Assembly (NCBI RefSeq): GCF_004217145.1
Contig: NZ_SHKR01000011.1
Span: forward strand, 2,170,001 to 2,234,000
DNA from: Kribbella rubisoli
GTDB taxonomy: Bacteria > Actinomycetota > Actinomycetes > Propionibacteriales > Kribbellaceae
Direction of reading: 5' to 3'
DNA length: 64,000 nt
Position numbers and translations under genes: made by a program. The notes under the pieces are model-generated. The model ran no database searches. It was not told where the DNA came from and saw nothing but the letters and a program-made list of their open reading frames with translations. This document shows positions 7,775-16,866 of this stretch, in pieces; the first letter of the stretch is position 1, and every line of letters begins with the position of its first letter.

Positions 7775-9896
7775 TCATCACCCGCCCGTAGTTCGCGCCG
7801 TACACCAAGCCCGGACCCTTCTTGCTGGCTCCGTCGCCGCGGCGGCGCATCGTCATCGGCAGCTCGACCACGCGGGCGCCGATGGCCAGCGCGCCGAGCA
7901 GCAACTCCGACGACTGGTACTGCGGTTCGCGCAGCGTCACGGCGGTTGCCAGCTCGGACCGCATCGCACGGAACCCGAACGACGTGTCGGTCAGCTTGCG
8001 CCGGGTCAGGATCGACGCGAGCACCGCGAAGACCCGTACGCCGACCCAGCGCAAGCGGCTGTCCGCGTCCTCGGCTCCGAGCCGTCGTGACCCGGTGACG
8101 AAGTCGGCCCGGTCGGTCAGGATCGGCTCCAGCAGTACTTCGAGCTCGCTGTTGTCGTACTGCCCGTCCGCGTCGGTCGTGACGACGTACTCCGCTCCGC
8201 CTTCGGCCGCGAGGTTGTACCCGAGCCGGAGCGCTGCACCCTGACCACGGTTCCTCGGGGCAACACAAACGAAAGCCCCATGTTCACGGGCGATCTCGGC
8301 AGTGTCGTCGGTCGAGCCGTCCACGACGACGAGAACGTCGACGGGCAGGCCCGCGCAGGTCCTCGGCATGTTCATGAGCACCTGACCGATCCCACCGGCC
8401 TCGTTGTACGCCGCGATGACTACGACGACCGGCGCGAACTCCCTCGTGCCAAAGTCCTCTACTGCAAGGGAATCGACGGTGTCCGGGTAGTCGGCCATCG
8501 CAGGGCGAGCCTGGTCCATGCCCAGCACCGCACGTAGTCCGATGGCACCTGCGAGCGGGAAGAACACCAGGCCGGGCAGTTGGTAGCGCCACGAGAACTC
8601 AAACGCCGCTGACCCGAGCAGGAGGATCACACCGGCCGCAACCGGCAACAGTGCGGCCGAGCGGAGACCTGACGTCTTTGCCCGCCCCAGCCCGGCCACT
8701 GCTGCCAGGGCGATCAGTGCGTACAGACCGAGCAGCGTGCCGGACGTGTAGCCGCCGTGGAGTTGGTACGCGCGCAGGATGACAGCAGGTACGTGGGTGA
8801 CGTGTGGCTCCGACCCGCCCCATTTCACCGCAGCCTTCGCGGTGTTGGGGTCGCTGAGGTTCGGATAGATCAGCTGGAACTGCCAGCGGCTCAGCGGCAC
8901 GTCGTTGGGTGAGCTGGTCCGCGTCGGCGCGAAACCCTTCCCGAAGTCCTTCAGCGCGGCCCACGTCACGTCGAGCGGCTGGTGCCTGATCACGAGGTGA
9001 GCGAACTCGGTGGCGAGCTGGCGCTTCGTCGTACCGGGTGGAAGGGGGCCGGGCCAGTTCGGGTCGCCGTAGTGGTTGTGGGCGTACTTGTCCACGCCCA
9101 GGCGCTCCCCGAGCGGTTCCTTGGGGCAGAACAGCCGCGTGCCCTCGTTGAGCGGCAGCTTGGCGCAGTTGGCGACCGTGGCGGTCCGCCCGTACAGGAT
9201 CTGGTTCTCGGCGCCGGTGAAACCCCAGCGACCGGTCTCACCGTGGTAGTAGCCGACGTACGCCGCGAAGACGACACCGAATCCCGCTATAGCTGCCGCA
9301 GTACGCCGTACGACGTCCATGCGGCGTTTGCGCCAGCCGTTGCCGACCACGATGAGGTAGAGCACCACGGCGATCAGCAGGACCATGCCGATCGCGCGGA
9401 CCGAGAAGGCGGCGCCGATCAGTACGCCGACGACCGCTGCGCGCTTCCAGCCGGGTACGCGGCCGAGAAGCAGCCAGAGGACGGCCACCAGGATCACGTC
9501 GAACGTGGTCTCGGCCATGATGTTCTGCTCGATCTGGACCTGGTAGGCGTCGAGCAGGAGGGGTGCGGCGGCCACTGCGGCCAGCCAGCGGTACACAGTG
9601 AGTCTGCGAGCCAGTGCGTAGATCGCTACGCCCAGGAGCAGTCCCACCAGGTGCTGGACGATCACTACGAAGGTCAGCCCACCGATCCAGACCAGTGGGC
9701 CGAGCACGAAGTCATAGCCGATGGGGTTGAGCTGGTCGGGGCTCAGCTTCCCCATGTTGGTCAGGTACTGCACCGAGTCGGTGTAGACGATCGCCGGCCG
9801 GTAGGCGATGGTCGCAAGCACCCGCAGTACAACACCGATCGCGAGAAAGACGACCAGCAGCCAGTGGCGCCTTACTGCTGCTTGAAGTACACCCAC
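7677..9896 (-). CDS. Fused GT-C-like membrane protein and GT2 glycosyltransferase
   Basis: One 739-residue frame with two parts. Residues 1-460 hold about nine or ten hydrophobic segments with an acidic residue in the first outer loop (D40 in YTDSVQYL), as in GT-C enzymes that use polyprenyl-phosphate sugars. Residues 487-705 form a GT2 domain close to dolichyl-phosphate mannose synthase/GtrB: VVVVIAAYNEAGG, DGSTDD, and the metal/nucleotide motif DADGQ (575-579). The last 35 residues are Arg-rich and lie in the overlap with the convergent gtrA-like gene. The GT2 part would make the polyprenyl-P-sugar, GtrA would flip it, and the N-terminal part would use it outside. The substrate is not predictable. 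Confidence 0.85.
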   Translation of the reverse strand: MGVLQAAVRRHWLLVVFLAIGVVLRVLATIAYRPAIVYTDSVQYLTNMGKLSPDQLNPIGYDFVLGPLVWIGGLTFVVIVQHLVGLLLGVAIYALARRLTVYRWLAAVAAAPLLLDAYQVQIEQNIMAETTFDVILVAVLWLLLGRVPGWKRAAVVGVLIGAAFSVRAIGMVLLIAVVLYLIVVGNGWRKRRMDVVRRTAAAIAGFGVVFAAYVGYYHGETGRWGFTGAENQILYGRTATVANCAKLPLNEGTRLFCPKEPLGERLGVDKYAHNHYGDPNWPGPLPPGTTKRQLATEFAHLVIRHQPLDVTWAALKDFGKGFAPTRTSSPNDVPLSRWQFQLIYPNLSDPNTAKAAVKWGGSEPHVTHVPAVILRAYQLHGGYTSGTLLGLYALIALAAVAGLGRAKTSGLRSAALLPVAAGVILLLGSAAFEFSWRYQLPGLVFFPLAGAIGLRAVLGMDQARPAMADYPDTVDSLAVEDFGTREFAPVVVVIAAYNEAGGIGQVLMNMPRTCAGLPVDVLVVVDGSTDDTAEIAREHGAFVCVAPRNRGQGAALRLGYNLAAEGGAEYVVTTDADGQYDNSELEVLLEPILTDRADFVTGSRRLGAEDADSRLRWVGVRVFAVLASILTRRKLTDTSFGFRAMRSELATAVTLREPQYQSSELLLGALAIGARVVELPMTMRRRGDGASKKGPGLVYGANYGRVMTTTWLREYVLRRGRRRAQAWRTPAGRTARTSR

Positions 9897-10771
9897 GTCC
9901 GTTCCAGGCCCTCTTCCAAGGTGACGGTCGGCTTGTAGCCGAGGTCGTTGGCGATATCTACAACAACAGCAGGCATCTCGCCCGCCGGTGCCTCGATGTG
10001 TTCTGCGGGAACCGGACGCCCGGTGACCTCGCGTACGGTCTCGATCATCTCCAGCACCGACACCGATCGGCCGGAGCCGATGATCGCGCGCCCGTCGTAC
10101 TTGCTGTCGAGCGCCAGCAGGATCCCGCTCACCACGTCGTCGATGAATACCAGGTCCCGCCGCTGCGCACCGTCGCCGTACACCTTCACGCCGGTGCCGC
10201 TCAGTGCCGCCCGCATCATCCGCGGCACGAAGCTGTCCTTGTGCGACATCCCGGGCCCGTAGACGTTCGTGAACCGCAGCGCCGCGGTCGCCAGCCCGTA
10301 GCTCCCGGAGTACGCCGAGAGCAGCATCTCGCCCGCAGCCTTGGTCGCGCCGTACGGCGTCAGCGGTCGGAGCGGCAGGTCCGCGGTGATGGTCGACGTA
10401 CCCACGTCACCGACGACCGCGTTCGTCGACGCGAGCACGAACCGGTCCACGCCGCTGCCCCGCGCCAACTCGAGCAGGACCTGCGTGATGGTGACGTTCT
10501 GCGCGAAGGTCTGCATCGGCGCATCCACCGACCGCAGCACCGACGTCAGCGCGGCCAGATGCACAACGGCCGTCGGACGCGTCTCGAACGCCGCGACGCA
10601 GGTCTCCTGCACGGCGAGATCGCCGGTCACCACGTGCACGCCTTCGTCCCACGACGGGTCCGGCGGCTCCCGATCCACCGCGGTCACGGGCACCCCACGC
10701 TCCCGCAGCGCGGCCACCACGGCCCGCCCGATGAATCCGGCCGCCCCGGTGACCAGCACACGATCGTCCAT
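9872..10771 (-). CDS. NAD-dependent sugar epimerase/dehydratase
   Basis: 299-residue extended SDR of the UDP-glucose 4-epimerase type. The NAD motif is TGAAGFIG (residues 7-14), the catalytic pair is YGATK, and FTNVYGPG and GDGAQRRDLVFIDDV are typical of nucleotide-sugar epimerases. It lies upstream of the GT fusion gene and overlaps its start by 25 bp, so both are one transcript and the enzyme probably prepares the sugar nucleotide that the transferase uses. The exact sugar is unknown. Confidence 0.88.
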   Translation of the reverse strand: MDDRVLVTGAAGFIGRAVVAALRERGVPVTAVDREPPDPSWDEGVHVVTGDLAVQETCVAAFETRPTAVVHLAALTSVLRSVDAPMQTFAQNVTITQVLLELARGSGVDRFVLASTNAVVGDVGTSTITADLPLRPLTPYGATKAAGEMLLSAYSGSYGLATAALRFTNVYGPGMSHKDSFVPRMMRAALSGTGVKVYGDGAQRRDLVFIDDVVSGILLALDSKYDGRAIIGSGRSVSVLEMIETVREVTGRPVPAEHIEAPAGEMPAVVVDIANDLGYKPTVTLEEGLERTWVYFKQQ

Positions 10772-10963
10772 GGCTTCAACCTACCGCCGGGGTGTCGATC
10801 CACCACCATGCGTCGACAGTGCGCTACGAACTATTGACCGGGGGTGACGAAGCTGGGCAGGATCACCCCGGGCGCGGGCTGACAACCTTGTCATCGGGGC
10901 CGCGTACTCATACCGGTGGGCGGGGGCGTCCCGTGGTGCCGGCCGGTTGTGCAAGGAGCGTGT

Positions 10964-13900
10964 ATGGATCTCCGCCGCCCACTGGGGCTCGTCGCGTCTC
11001 TCGGACTGATTGTGACAATGTCTACTTCCATGACGTCAGCTCATGCCGTCCCTCCGGCCACCGTGGCTGACCAGCCTGTGGTGAGCGGGTCCTCGTTCTT
11101 CACCTCCTTCGAGCCGGGCCAGCCGCAGCCGGGCTACACCGATGCCGTCGAGACCGGCCCGGACGGGAAGCCCCGCACCGAGGGCGTGCGCGGCCCGACG
11201 CCGACGGGGATCGGCGGCAGTGAGATGGACAAGGTCACCAAGGTGACCGCGAACGGCGAGAACACCGGTGGCGGCGAGATCGCCACCAACGCGGCCGACG
11301 GTGACAAGTTCACCAAGTGGCTGGTGTTCGAGCCGACCGGCTGGCTGGTCTACGAGACCTCGGCCCCGGTCGTGATCCGCAAGTACGCGCTGACCTCGGC
11401 CAACGACGCCGACGGTCGCGACCCACAGAACTGGACCGTCTCCGGTTCGAACGACGGCGCCGCGTGGACCACGCTGGACACGCAGACCGGTCAGAGCTTC
11501 GAGAACAGGTTCCAGACCAAGGAGTACAGCTTCTCCAACGAGACGGCGTACAAGTTCTTCAAGCTGGACGTCACGCTGAACCACGGCGAGGACATCGTCC
11601 AGCTCGCCGACTGGTACCTCTCGAACGGCGCCCCGCTGCCACCACCCGGACCGGTCGCCGAGTCGCAGCTGGACTCCGGCCCGACCAGTGCCTACAACGC
11701 CCGGGCCCGTGTCGGCTTCACCGGCGTCAAGTCCTTCCGGTACGCCGGCCACCAGGACAGCACCGGCCGCGGCTACACGTGGAACAAGATCTCCGACGTC
11801 GACCTCAAGGTCGGCAAGGACACCCGCCTGTCGTACAAGATCTTCCCCGAGCACGTCGAGGGTGACCTCAGCTACCCGAGCACGTACGCCGCACTCGATC
11901 TCGCGTTCGACGACGGCACGTACCTGAGCGATCTGAAGGCCAAGGACAACCACGGGTTCACGCTCAGCCCCCGCGGCCAGGGCGACTCCAAGGCGCTCTA
12001 CACGAACCAGTGGAACAACGTCGAGGCCGACCTCGGCGCGGTCGCCGCCGGTAAGACGATCAAGCGGATCCTCGTCGGGTACGACAAGCCGTCCGGCCCG
12101 GCCGACTTCCGCGGCTGGCTCGACGACATCCGGATCGCCGCCGCGATCAACCCGGACCGGGCGGCGCAGAAGACCGCGGCCAAGCACCCGTCCGACCTCG
12201 CGCTGACCACCCGCGGGACGAACGCGACCGGCGGTTTCTCGCGGGGCAACAACTTCCCGGCGACCGCCGTACCGCACGGCTTCAACTTCTGGACGCCGGT
12301 GACGAACGCCGGCTCGACGTCCTGGCTGTACGACTATGCCAAGGGCAACAACGAGGACAACAAGCCGACCATGCAGGCCTTGTCGATCAGCCACGAGCCC
12401 AGCCCGTGGATGGGTGACCGGCAGACGTTCCAGGTGATGCCGTCGACCGCCGACACCCCGACCGCGGACCGCAAGGCGCGGGCCTGGTCGTTCAGCCACG
12501 ACAACGAGGTCGCCCGGCCGTACTACTACGGCGTCACGTTCGACAACGGCAACGCGGCCGAGATCGCGCCGACCGACCACGCGGCGATGCTGCGGTTCAG
12601 CTTCCCGGCCGGCAAGGCGTCGCTGGTCTTCGACAACGTCAACAACAGCGGCGGTCTGAGCCTCGACCCGGCGACCGGCGTGGTCACCGGCTTCACCGAC
12701 ATCAAGAGCGGTCTGTCCACCGGCGCCGGCCGGCTCTTCGTCTACGGCGTCGTGGACCAGAAGGTACTTGCCTCGGGCAAGCTTGCGAACGGCGGCGGCG
12801 CGGATGTCGGCGGATACTTCATGTTCGACGCCAAGACCACCCAGGTGCAGTTGCGGATCGCGACCTCGCTGATCGGGACCGCGCAGGCCCGGAAGAACCT
12901 CGAGCTCGAACTGCCGGCCGGATCCAAGTTCAACAAGGTCAAGGACGCCGCGCAGGCGCAGTGGGACAAGAAGCTCAGCACGATCGAGGTCGAGGGCGCC
13001 ACAGCCGACCAGCTGACCACGCTGTACTCGAACCTCTACCGGCTGTTCCTCTACCCGAACAACGGCTCCGAGAACACCGGCACCGCGTCGAAGCCGGTCA
13101 TCACCTACGCGTCGCCGACGTCGCCGAAGGTCGGCGCCGACACCCCGACCACGACCGGCTCGAAGATCGTCGCCGGGCAGACGTACGTGAACAACGGCTT
13201 CTGGGACACGTACCGCACGGTCTGGCCGGCGTACTCGCTGTTCTCCCAGGACGATGCGGCCGCGCTGGTCAACGGGTTCGTCCAGCAGTACAAGGACGGC
13301 GGCTGGATCTCGCGCTGGTCGTCCCCCGGCTACGCGAACCTGATGGTCGGTACGTCGTCCGACGTCGCCTTCGCGGACGCGTACCTCAAGGGCATCAAGG
13401 GGATCGACGTCCAGGCGGCGTACGACGCGGCCGTGAAGAACGCGTCCGTCGTACCGCCGTCGCAGAACGTCGGTCGCAAGGGCATGGACCTGTCGACGTT
13501 CAACGGCTACACGGCCAACACCACCGGTGAAGGCTTCAGCTGGTCGATGGACGGCTACATCAACGACTTCGGCATCGCGAACATGTCGAAGGCCCTGTAC
13601 GACAAGGCGAAGAAGAACGACCCGCGCAAGCAGGAGTACCTGGACAACTACAAGTACTTCCTGAACCGGGCCCGCAACTACGTCAACCTGTTCGACCCGA
13701 CTGTCGGCTTCTTCCAGGGCAAGGGACCGGACGGCGTCTGGGGCAACTCGCCCAGCACGTTCGACCCGCAGGACTGGGGTCACGACTACACCGAGACGAA
13801 CGCGTGGAACATGGCGTTCTCGGCGCCGCAGGACGGGGCCGGCCTGGCCGCGATCTACGGCGGCCGCGACGGGCTGGCGAAGAAGCTCGACGAGTTCTTC

Positions 13901-14983
13901 AGCACGCCCGAGGACGCGCTGCACACCGGCGGGTACGGCGGCACGATCCACGAGATGCTCGAGGCCCGCGACGTGCGGATGGGTCAGTACGGGCACAGCA
14001 ACCAGCCGTCGCACCACATCACCTACATGTACGACGTGGCGGGACAGCCGTGGAAGACGCAGGAGAAGGTGCGCGAGGTGCTGTCCCGGCTGTACACGGG
14101 CTCGGAGATCGGCCAGGGGTACCCGGGTGACGAGGACAACGGCGAGATGTCGTCGTGGTACCTGTTCAGCTCGCTGGGCTTCTACCCGTTGCAGGTGGGC
14201 TCACCGACGTACGCGATCGGTTCGCCGCTGTTCACCAAGGCGACGGTCCGGCTGGCCGGCGGCAAGAAGCTGGTGATCAGCGCGCCGAAGAACAGCTCGA
14301 AGAACATCTATGTGAAGAGCGTTCGCGTGAACGGGAAGGCATGGACGTCCACGGCGCTGCCGCACGACCTGATCGCAAACGGCGGCAAGGTCGAGTTCGA
14401 GATGACCGACCAGCCGACCAAGTGGGGCACCGGCCGGAACGACGCACCGCCGTCGATCACCAAGCCCGGCGAGGACCCGATGACCTGGCACGACTCGACC
14501 TCCGACACCGGTGCGGTGATCGGTGCGGGTGGTGCTGATGTCTCCGCGTTGATCGACAACGACTCGAAGACACAGGTCACGCTGACCGGCGCTCAGCCCA
14601 CGGTCACGGTCGCCCTGCCGCAGGGCCGTCCGGTCGGCATGTACACGCTGACCAGCGGCACCACCGGTACGGCGCCGTCCGCGTGGACATTGGAGGGCTC
14701 GAACGACGGTACGACGTGGTCCACGGTGGATCGCCGCACCGGCGAGACGTTCGCGTGGGCGTCGTACACGAGGTCGTTCAGCATCGCGTCCCCGAAGGCG
14801 TACACGCAGTACCGCCTGGTGCTGACCCCGGCGGCGGGCGCGGACGGCGTCACGCTCGCCGAGGTCGAGCTCCTCGGGACGCTGAAGGGCGTCGAGACCG
14901 GCACACACCCCAGCGACAAGCGCGTCGCCGAGACGAAGCCGAGCCCGACCCCGTCGCAGTCGATCGACCGCAACTGGGGCTGA
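10964..14983 (+). CDS. Secreted GH92 alpha-mannosidase with discoidin domains
   Basis: 1339-residue secreted enzyme. The ATG at 10964 has AAGGAG seven bases upstream and opens a signal peptide (MDLRRPLGLVASLGLIVTMS, cleavage probable after AHA). A discoidin-like (F5/8 type C) domain follows at about residues 80-195, then the GH92 sandwich and (alpha/alpha)6 barrel. Barrel signatures include FWDTYRTVWPAYSLF and GDEDNGEMSSWYLFSSLGFYP. A second discoidin-like domain lies near residues 1190-1300, followed by a Pro/Ser tail. GH92 enzymes are calcium-dependent exo-alpha-mannosidases acting on mannans and N-glycans. The gene stands alone, ending at a bidirectional terminator. Confidence 0.93.
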   Translation: MDLRRPLGLVASLGLIVTMSTSMTSAHAVPPATVADQPVVSGSSFFTSFEPGQPQPGYTDAVETGPDGKPRTEGVRGPTPTGIGGSEMDKVTKVTANGENTGGGEIATNAADGDKFTKWLVFEPTGWLVYETSAPVVIRKYALTSANDADGRDPQNWTVSGSNDGAAWTTLDTQTGQSFENRFQTKEYSFSNETAYKFFKLDVTLNHGEDIVQLADWYLSNGAPLPPPGPVAESQLDSGPTSAYNARARVGFTGVKSFRYAGHQDSTGRGYTWNKISDVDLKVGKDTRLSYKIFPEHVEGDLSYPSTYAALDLAFDDGTYLSDLKAKDNHGFTLSPRGQGDSKALYTNQWNNVEADLGAVAAGKTIKRILVGYDKPSGPADFRGWLDDIRIAAAINPDRAAQKTAAKHPSDLALTTRGTNATGGFSRGNNFPATAVPHGFNFWTPVTNAGSTSWLYDYAKGNNEDNKPTMQALSISHEPSPWMGDRQTFQVMPSTADTPTADRKARAWSFSHDNEVARPYYYGVTFDNGNAAEIAPTDHAAMLRFSFPAGKASLVFDNVNNSGGLSLDPATGVVTGFTDIKSGLSTGAGRLFVYGVVDQKVLASGKLANGGGADVGGYFMFDAKTTQVQLRIATSLIGTAQARKNLELELPAGSKFNKVKDAAQAQWDKKLSTIEVEGATADQLTTLYSNLYRLFLYPNNGSENTGTASKPVITYASPTSPKVGADTPTTTGSKIVAGQTYVNNGFWDTYRTVWPAYSLFSQDDAAALVNGFVQQYKDGGWISRWSSPGYANLMVGTSSDVAFADAYLKGIKGIDVQAAYDAAVKNASVVPPSQNVGRKGMDLSTFNGYTANTTGEGFSWSMDGYINDFGIANMSKALYDKAKKNDPRKQEYLDNYKYFLNRARNYVNLFDPTVGFFQGKGPDGVWGNSPSTFDPQDWGHDYTETNAWNMAFSAPQDGAGLAAIYGGRDGLAKKLDEFFSTPEDALHTGGYGGTIHEMLEARDVRMGQYGHSNQPSHHITYMYDVAGQPWKTQEKVREVLSRLYTGSEIGQGYPGDEDNGEMSSWYLFSSLGFYPLQVGSPTYAIGSPLFTKATVRLAGGKKLVISAPKNSSKNIYVKSVRVNGKAWTSTALPHDLIANGGKVEFEMTDQPTKWGTGRNDAPPSITKPGEDPMTWHDSTSDTGAVIGAGGADVSALIDNDSKTQVTLTGAQPTVTVALPQGRPVGMYTLTSGTTGTAPSAWTLEGSNDGTTWSTVDRRTGETFAWASYTRSFSIASPKAYTQYRLVLTPAAGADGVTLAEVELLGTLKGVETGTHPSDKRVAETKPSPTPSQSIDRNWG

Positions 14984-14991
14984 TCCGGATC

Positions 14992-15029
14992 GCCGGTTCC
15001 TGTCACTTCTTGTAGTGACAGGAACCGGC
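14992..15029. terminator. Bidirectional terminator, 16-bp perfect stem
   Basis: Arms GCCGGTTCCTGTCACT (14992-15007) and AGTGACAGGAACCGGC (15014-15029) pair without mismatch around a 6-nt loop. It sits between the convergent GH92 gene and the membrane protein at 15003. The stem includes the last seven codons and stop of the latter gene. Confidence 0.85.
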
Positions 15030-15749
15030 GAACGTCAGCAGGGTATTCATGTCCCAGGCCAGGTTCCACGCCTGGTTGGTGATCGTGACGAGGTGCTTGG
15101 TGTTGCCCTGGCGGAGGAACACCTGCTGCCGGCCGTACGGGCTGCCCGGTACGCCGGTCGCGACCGCCTGCTGGTTGCCCGCGCGTACCTTGGGCAGCTT
15201 CGTCCAGGCCTCGCCGTACTTCGCCGGTGTGAGGCCGTCACCGTCGTCCACCATGTCTTCCGACCAGACGTTCAGCACGTAGGTCGCGTCGTGGTACTGG
15301 CTCGGGTTGGCCAGCTTAGGGTCGTACAACACGATCTGCTTGGCGAAGCTCCTGACAGCCCAGCCGCGCGGGATCAGGTCGCAGGTGAAGACGACTCCTG
15401 CGAACGGCGTGCTGTTGGCAGCCAGCGGCACCGGCTTCGCCGGAATGACCGGCGGCTTGCGCGTGTCCTGGTGGAGCTTCCGGTAGTCCTTCGGCGTCGT
15501 CTGGACCGGCTTCGGGGTCTTGGTGGCCTGGACGGCCGGCTGCGGTGCGCCGCTCGTCGTACCGGACGGGAGGACGGACCAGCTGACTCCGATCACGAGC
15601 GCTGTCGCGACCGCGCCGGTGGTGAAGCCGGTGATGCGGCGGCGGCGCAGGGCGCGGTGGCCGCGGGTCAGGTCGGCGGACAGGTCGGCGTCGGTGACCG
15701 TGGGCTCGGGGCCGGCGGCCTCGTCGAGCAGTTCCTTGAGGTCGGTCAT
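15003..15749 (-). CDS. Membrane-anchored partner of SigE-type sigma factor
   Basis: 248-residue protein. Its ATG at 15749 overlaps the stop of the sigma gene (ATGA), so the longer open frame upstream is not used. Residues 1-40 are acidic and cytoplasmic, a single membrane helix follows at about 42-62 (GFTTGAVATALVIGVSW), and the rest is an extracellular domain with two cysteines (CDL and GSCHYKK). The layout fits an anti-sigma factor or sensor. I do not recognise a ZAS zinc motif, so the regulatory role rests on gene order. The C-terminal codons lie inside the terminator stem. Confidence 0.7.
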   Translation of the reverse strand: MTDLKELLDEAAGPEPTVTDADLSADLTRGHRALRRRRITGFTTGAVATALVIGVSWSVLPSGTTSGAPQPAVQATKTPKPVQTTPKDYRKLHQDTRKPPVIPAKPVPLAANSTPFAGVVFTCDLIPRGWAVRSFAKQIVLYDPKLANPSQYHDATYVLNVWSEDMVDDGDGLTPAKYGEAWTKLPKVRAGNQQAVATGVPGSPYGRQQVFLRQGNTKHLVTITNQAWNLAWDMNTLLTFAGSCHYKK

Positions 15750-16258
15750 CGCAGGCTCTCCATGGTTTCGAGGGAATCGTGCAGGAGCTCGCGCATCGTC
15801 GAGAGCGCTCGCGACGTCTGGGACTTCACCGTGCCCTCGGAGCAGCCCATCAGCTCGGCGGTGGTCTGGACGTCGAAGTCGCGGAAGTACCGCAGTACGA
15901 CGACCGCGTGCTGGCGGCGCGGGAGCTTCGCGAGGGCTCCCAGCACAGTCAGTCGCTCGGCCGGGTCCTGACTCGGCGGCGAGGCGGCGTCGTACAGCTG
16001 CTCGGTGGCCGACTCCCGGCGGCGCCACATCCGCCGGCGCTCGTCGAGGAAGGCGTTCACCAGGATCCGGTCGGCGTACCGCGCCGCGCCGTCCTCCTTG
16101 CGGACCTTCGACCAGTGCACGTACAGCCTGGTCAGCGCGACCTGGACGAGGTCCTCGGCCCAGTGCGTATCCCCCGCGGTGAGCAGCCGGGCAGTGCGCA
16201 GCATCCGGCCGCGATGAGCCGTCACGTACTCGAGGTACTCCGCGTCGCGATCGCTCAC
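15746..16258 (-). CDS. SigE-family ECF RNA polymerase sigma factor
   Basis: 170 residues from the GTG at 16258, which has GGGAGGG upstream; longer starts (ATG 16273 and 16288) are possible but leave that ribosome site inside the gene. Region 2 is seen in AEDLVQVALTRLYVHW, and region 4 in LPRRQHAVVVLRYF...SEGTVKSQTSRAL. This is the SigE-like subfamily common in Streptomyces and Nocardioidales. It is co-translated with the membrane protein downstream, which probably controls its activity. Confidence 0.9.
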   Translation of the reverse strand: MSDRDAEYLEYVTAHRGRMLRTARLLTAGDTHWAEDLVQVALTRLYVHWSKVRKEDGAARYADRILVNAFLDERRRMWRRRESATEQLYDAASPPSQDPAERLTVLGALAKLPRRQHAVVVLRYFRDFDVQTTAELMGCSEGTVKSQTSRALSTMRELLHDSLETMESLR

Positions 16259-16428
16259 GATCGGCCCTCCCATGTCCGGTGATCTCACCCTGGAACTACT
16301 GGGTGAGCCCGCGGAGAGGTTGCATCATGACGCGAGGGCGACGGCCGGTGCCATCGCCCTCGGTGTGGACTACCCGACGGAGCCTGCCCCTGAGAGGTTC
16401 CGCCGGAGACTCTGTTGTCACTAAGTGT

Positions 16429-16471
16429 GATGAGGGGTGGCGGTCCCCGCCCGGACTGCCACCCCTTCATC
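16429..16471 (-). terminator. Hairpin between small membrane gene and sigma gene
   Basis: Arms GATGAGGGGTGGC (16429-16441) and GCCACCCCTTCATC (16458-16471) pair with one bulged T; the 16-nt loop is GC-rich. It lies 34 bp beyond the stop of the minus-strand gene at 16505 and has no U-tract. The remaining bases between it and the sigma gene (16259-16428) presumably hold the sigma promoter; I see no clear element. Confidence 0.6.
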
Positions 16472-16504
16472 CCTAACGACGCTCGAACCCTCCCGAGGGT
16501 TGCC

Positions 16505-16819
16505 TCACCGCAAAACAGTCCACATGTCGGACATCGTCAGGAACCAGACAAGATCCACGGCCACGATTCCGGCGGTGGCGACGACCGCGAACGCCCACCC
16601 GAGCCCGGACCGCAGCGCCAGCACCGGCAGCGCCAGCGCGGTCGCCACCCCGCCGAGCTGTACTGCGAACAGAGCGCCGCCGGTCTCCGCCGCGCAGCTC
16701 ACCGCTGTCGGCGGGCAGAGTGGGGCGCCGAACTGCCGCATCGTCGCGTACGCGACACCTGCCACCACACCGACGAAGGCCGCCTGCACCGTGACCCTGC
16801 CGATCGTCCGGCCATCCAT
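16505..16819 (-). CDS. Small membrane protein, unknown function
   Basis: 104-residue protein with about three hydrophobic helices (near residues 10-27, 45-68 and 74-98). Two cysteines in the first outer loop (PLCPPTAVSCAAETG) could form a disulfide. The start ATG is at 16819 (MDGRTIGRVTVQ). I do not recognise a family. It is flanked by a PIG-V-like transferase gene upstream and the sigma gene downstream, each separated by a short gap. Confidence 0.65.
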   Translation of the reverse strand: MDGRTIGRVTVQAAFVGVVAGVAYATMRQFGAPLCPPTAVSCAAETGGALFAVQLGGVATALALPVLALRSGLGWAFAVVATAGIVAVDLVWFLTMSDMWTVLR

Positions 16820-16866
16820 GGGATCACGCTAAGGACGCGGCGGACGGAGCGCCTGAGCAGAACTAC

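Noticed and set aside
11036..14017. A 993-codon minus-strand open frame within the GH92 gene
   Set aside because: Antisense shadow: composition is Arg/Val/Asp-biased, no motifs, while the plus strand encodes a complete GH92 enzyme with signal peptide and domains.
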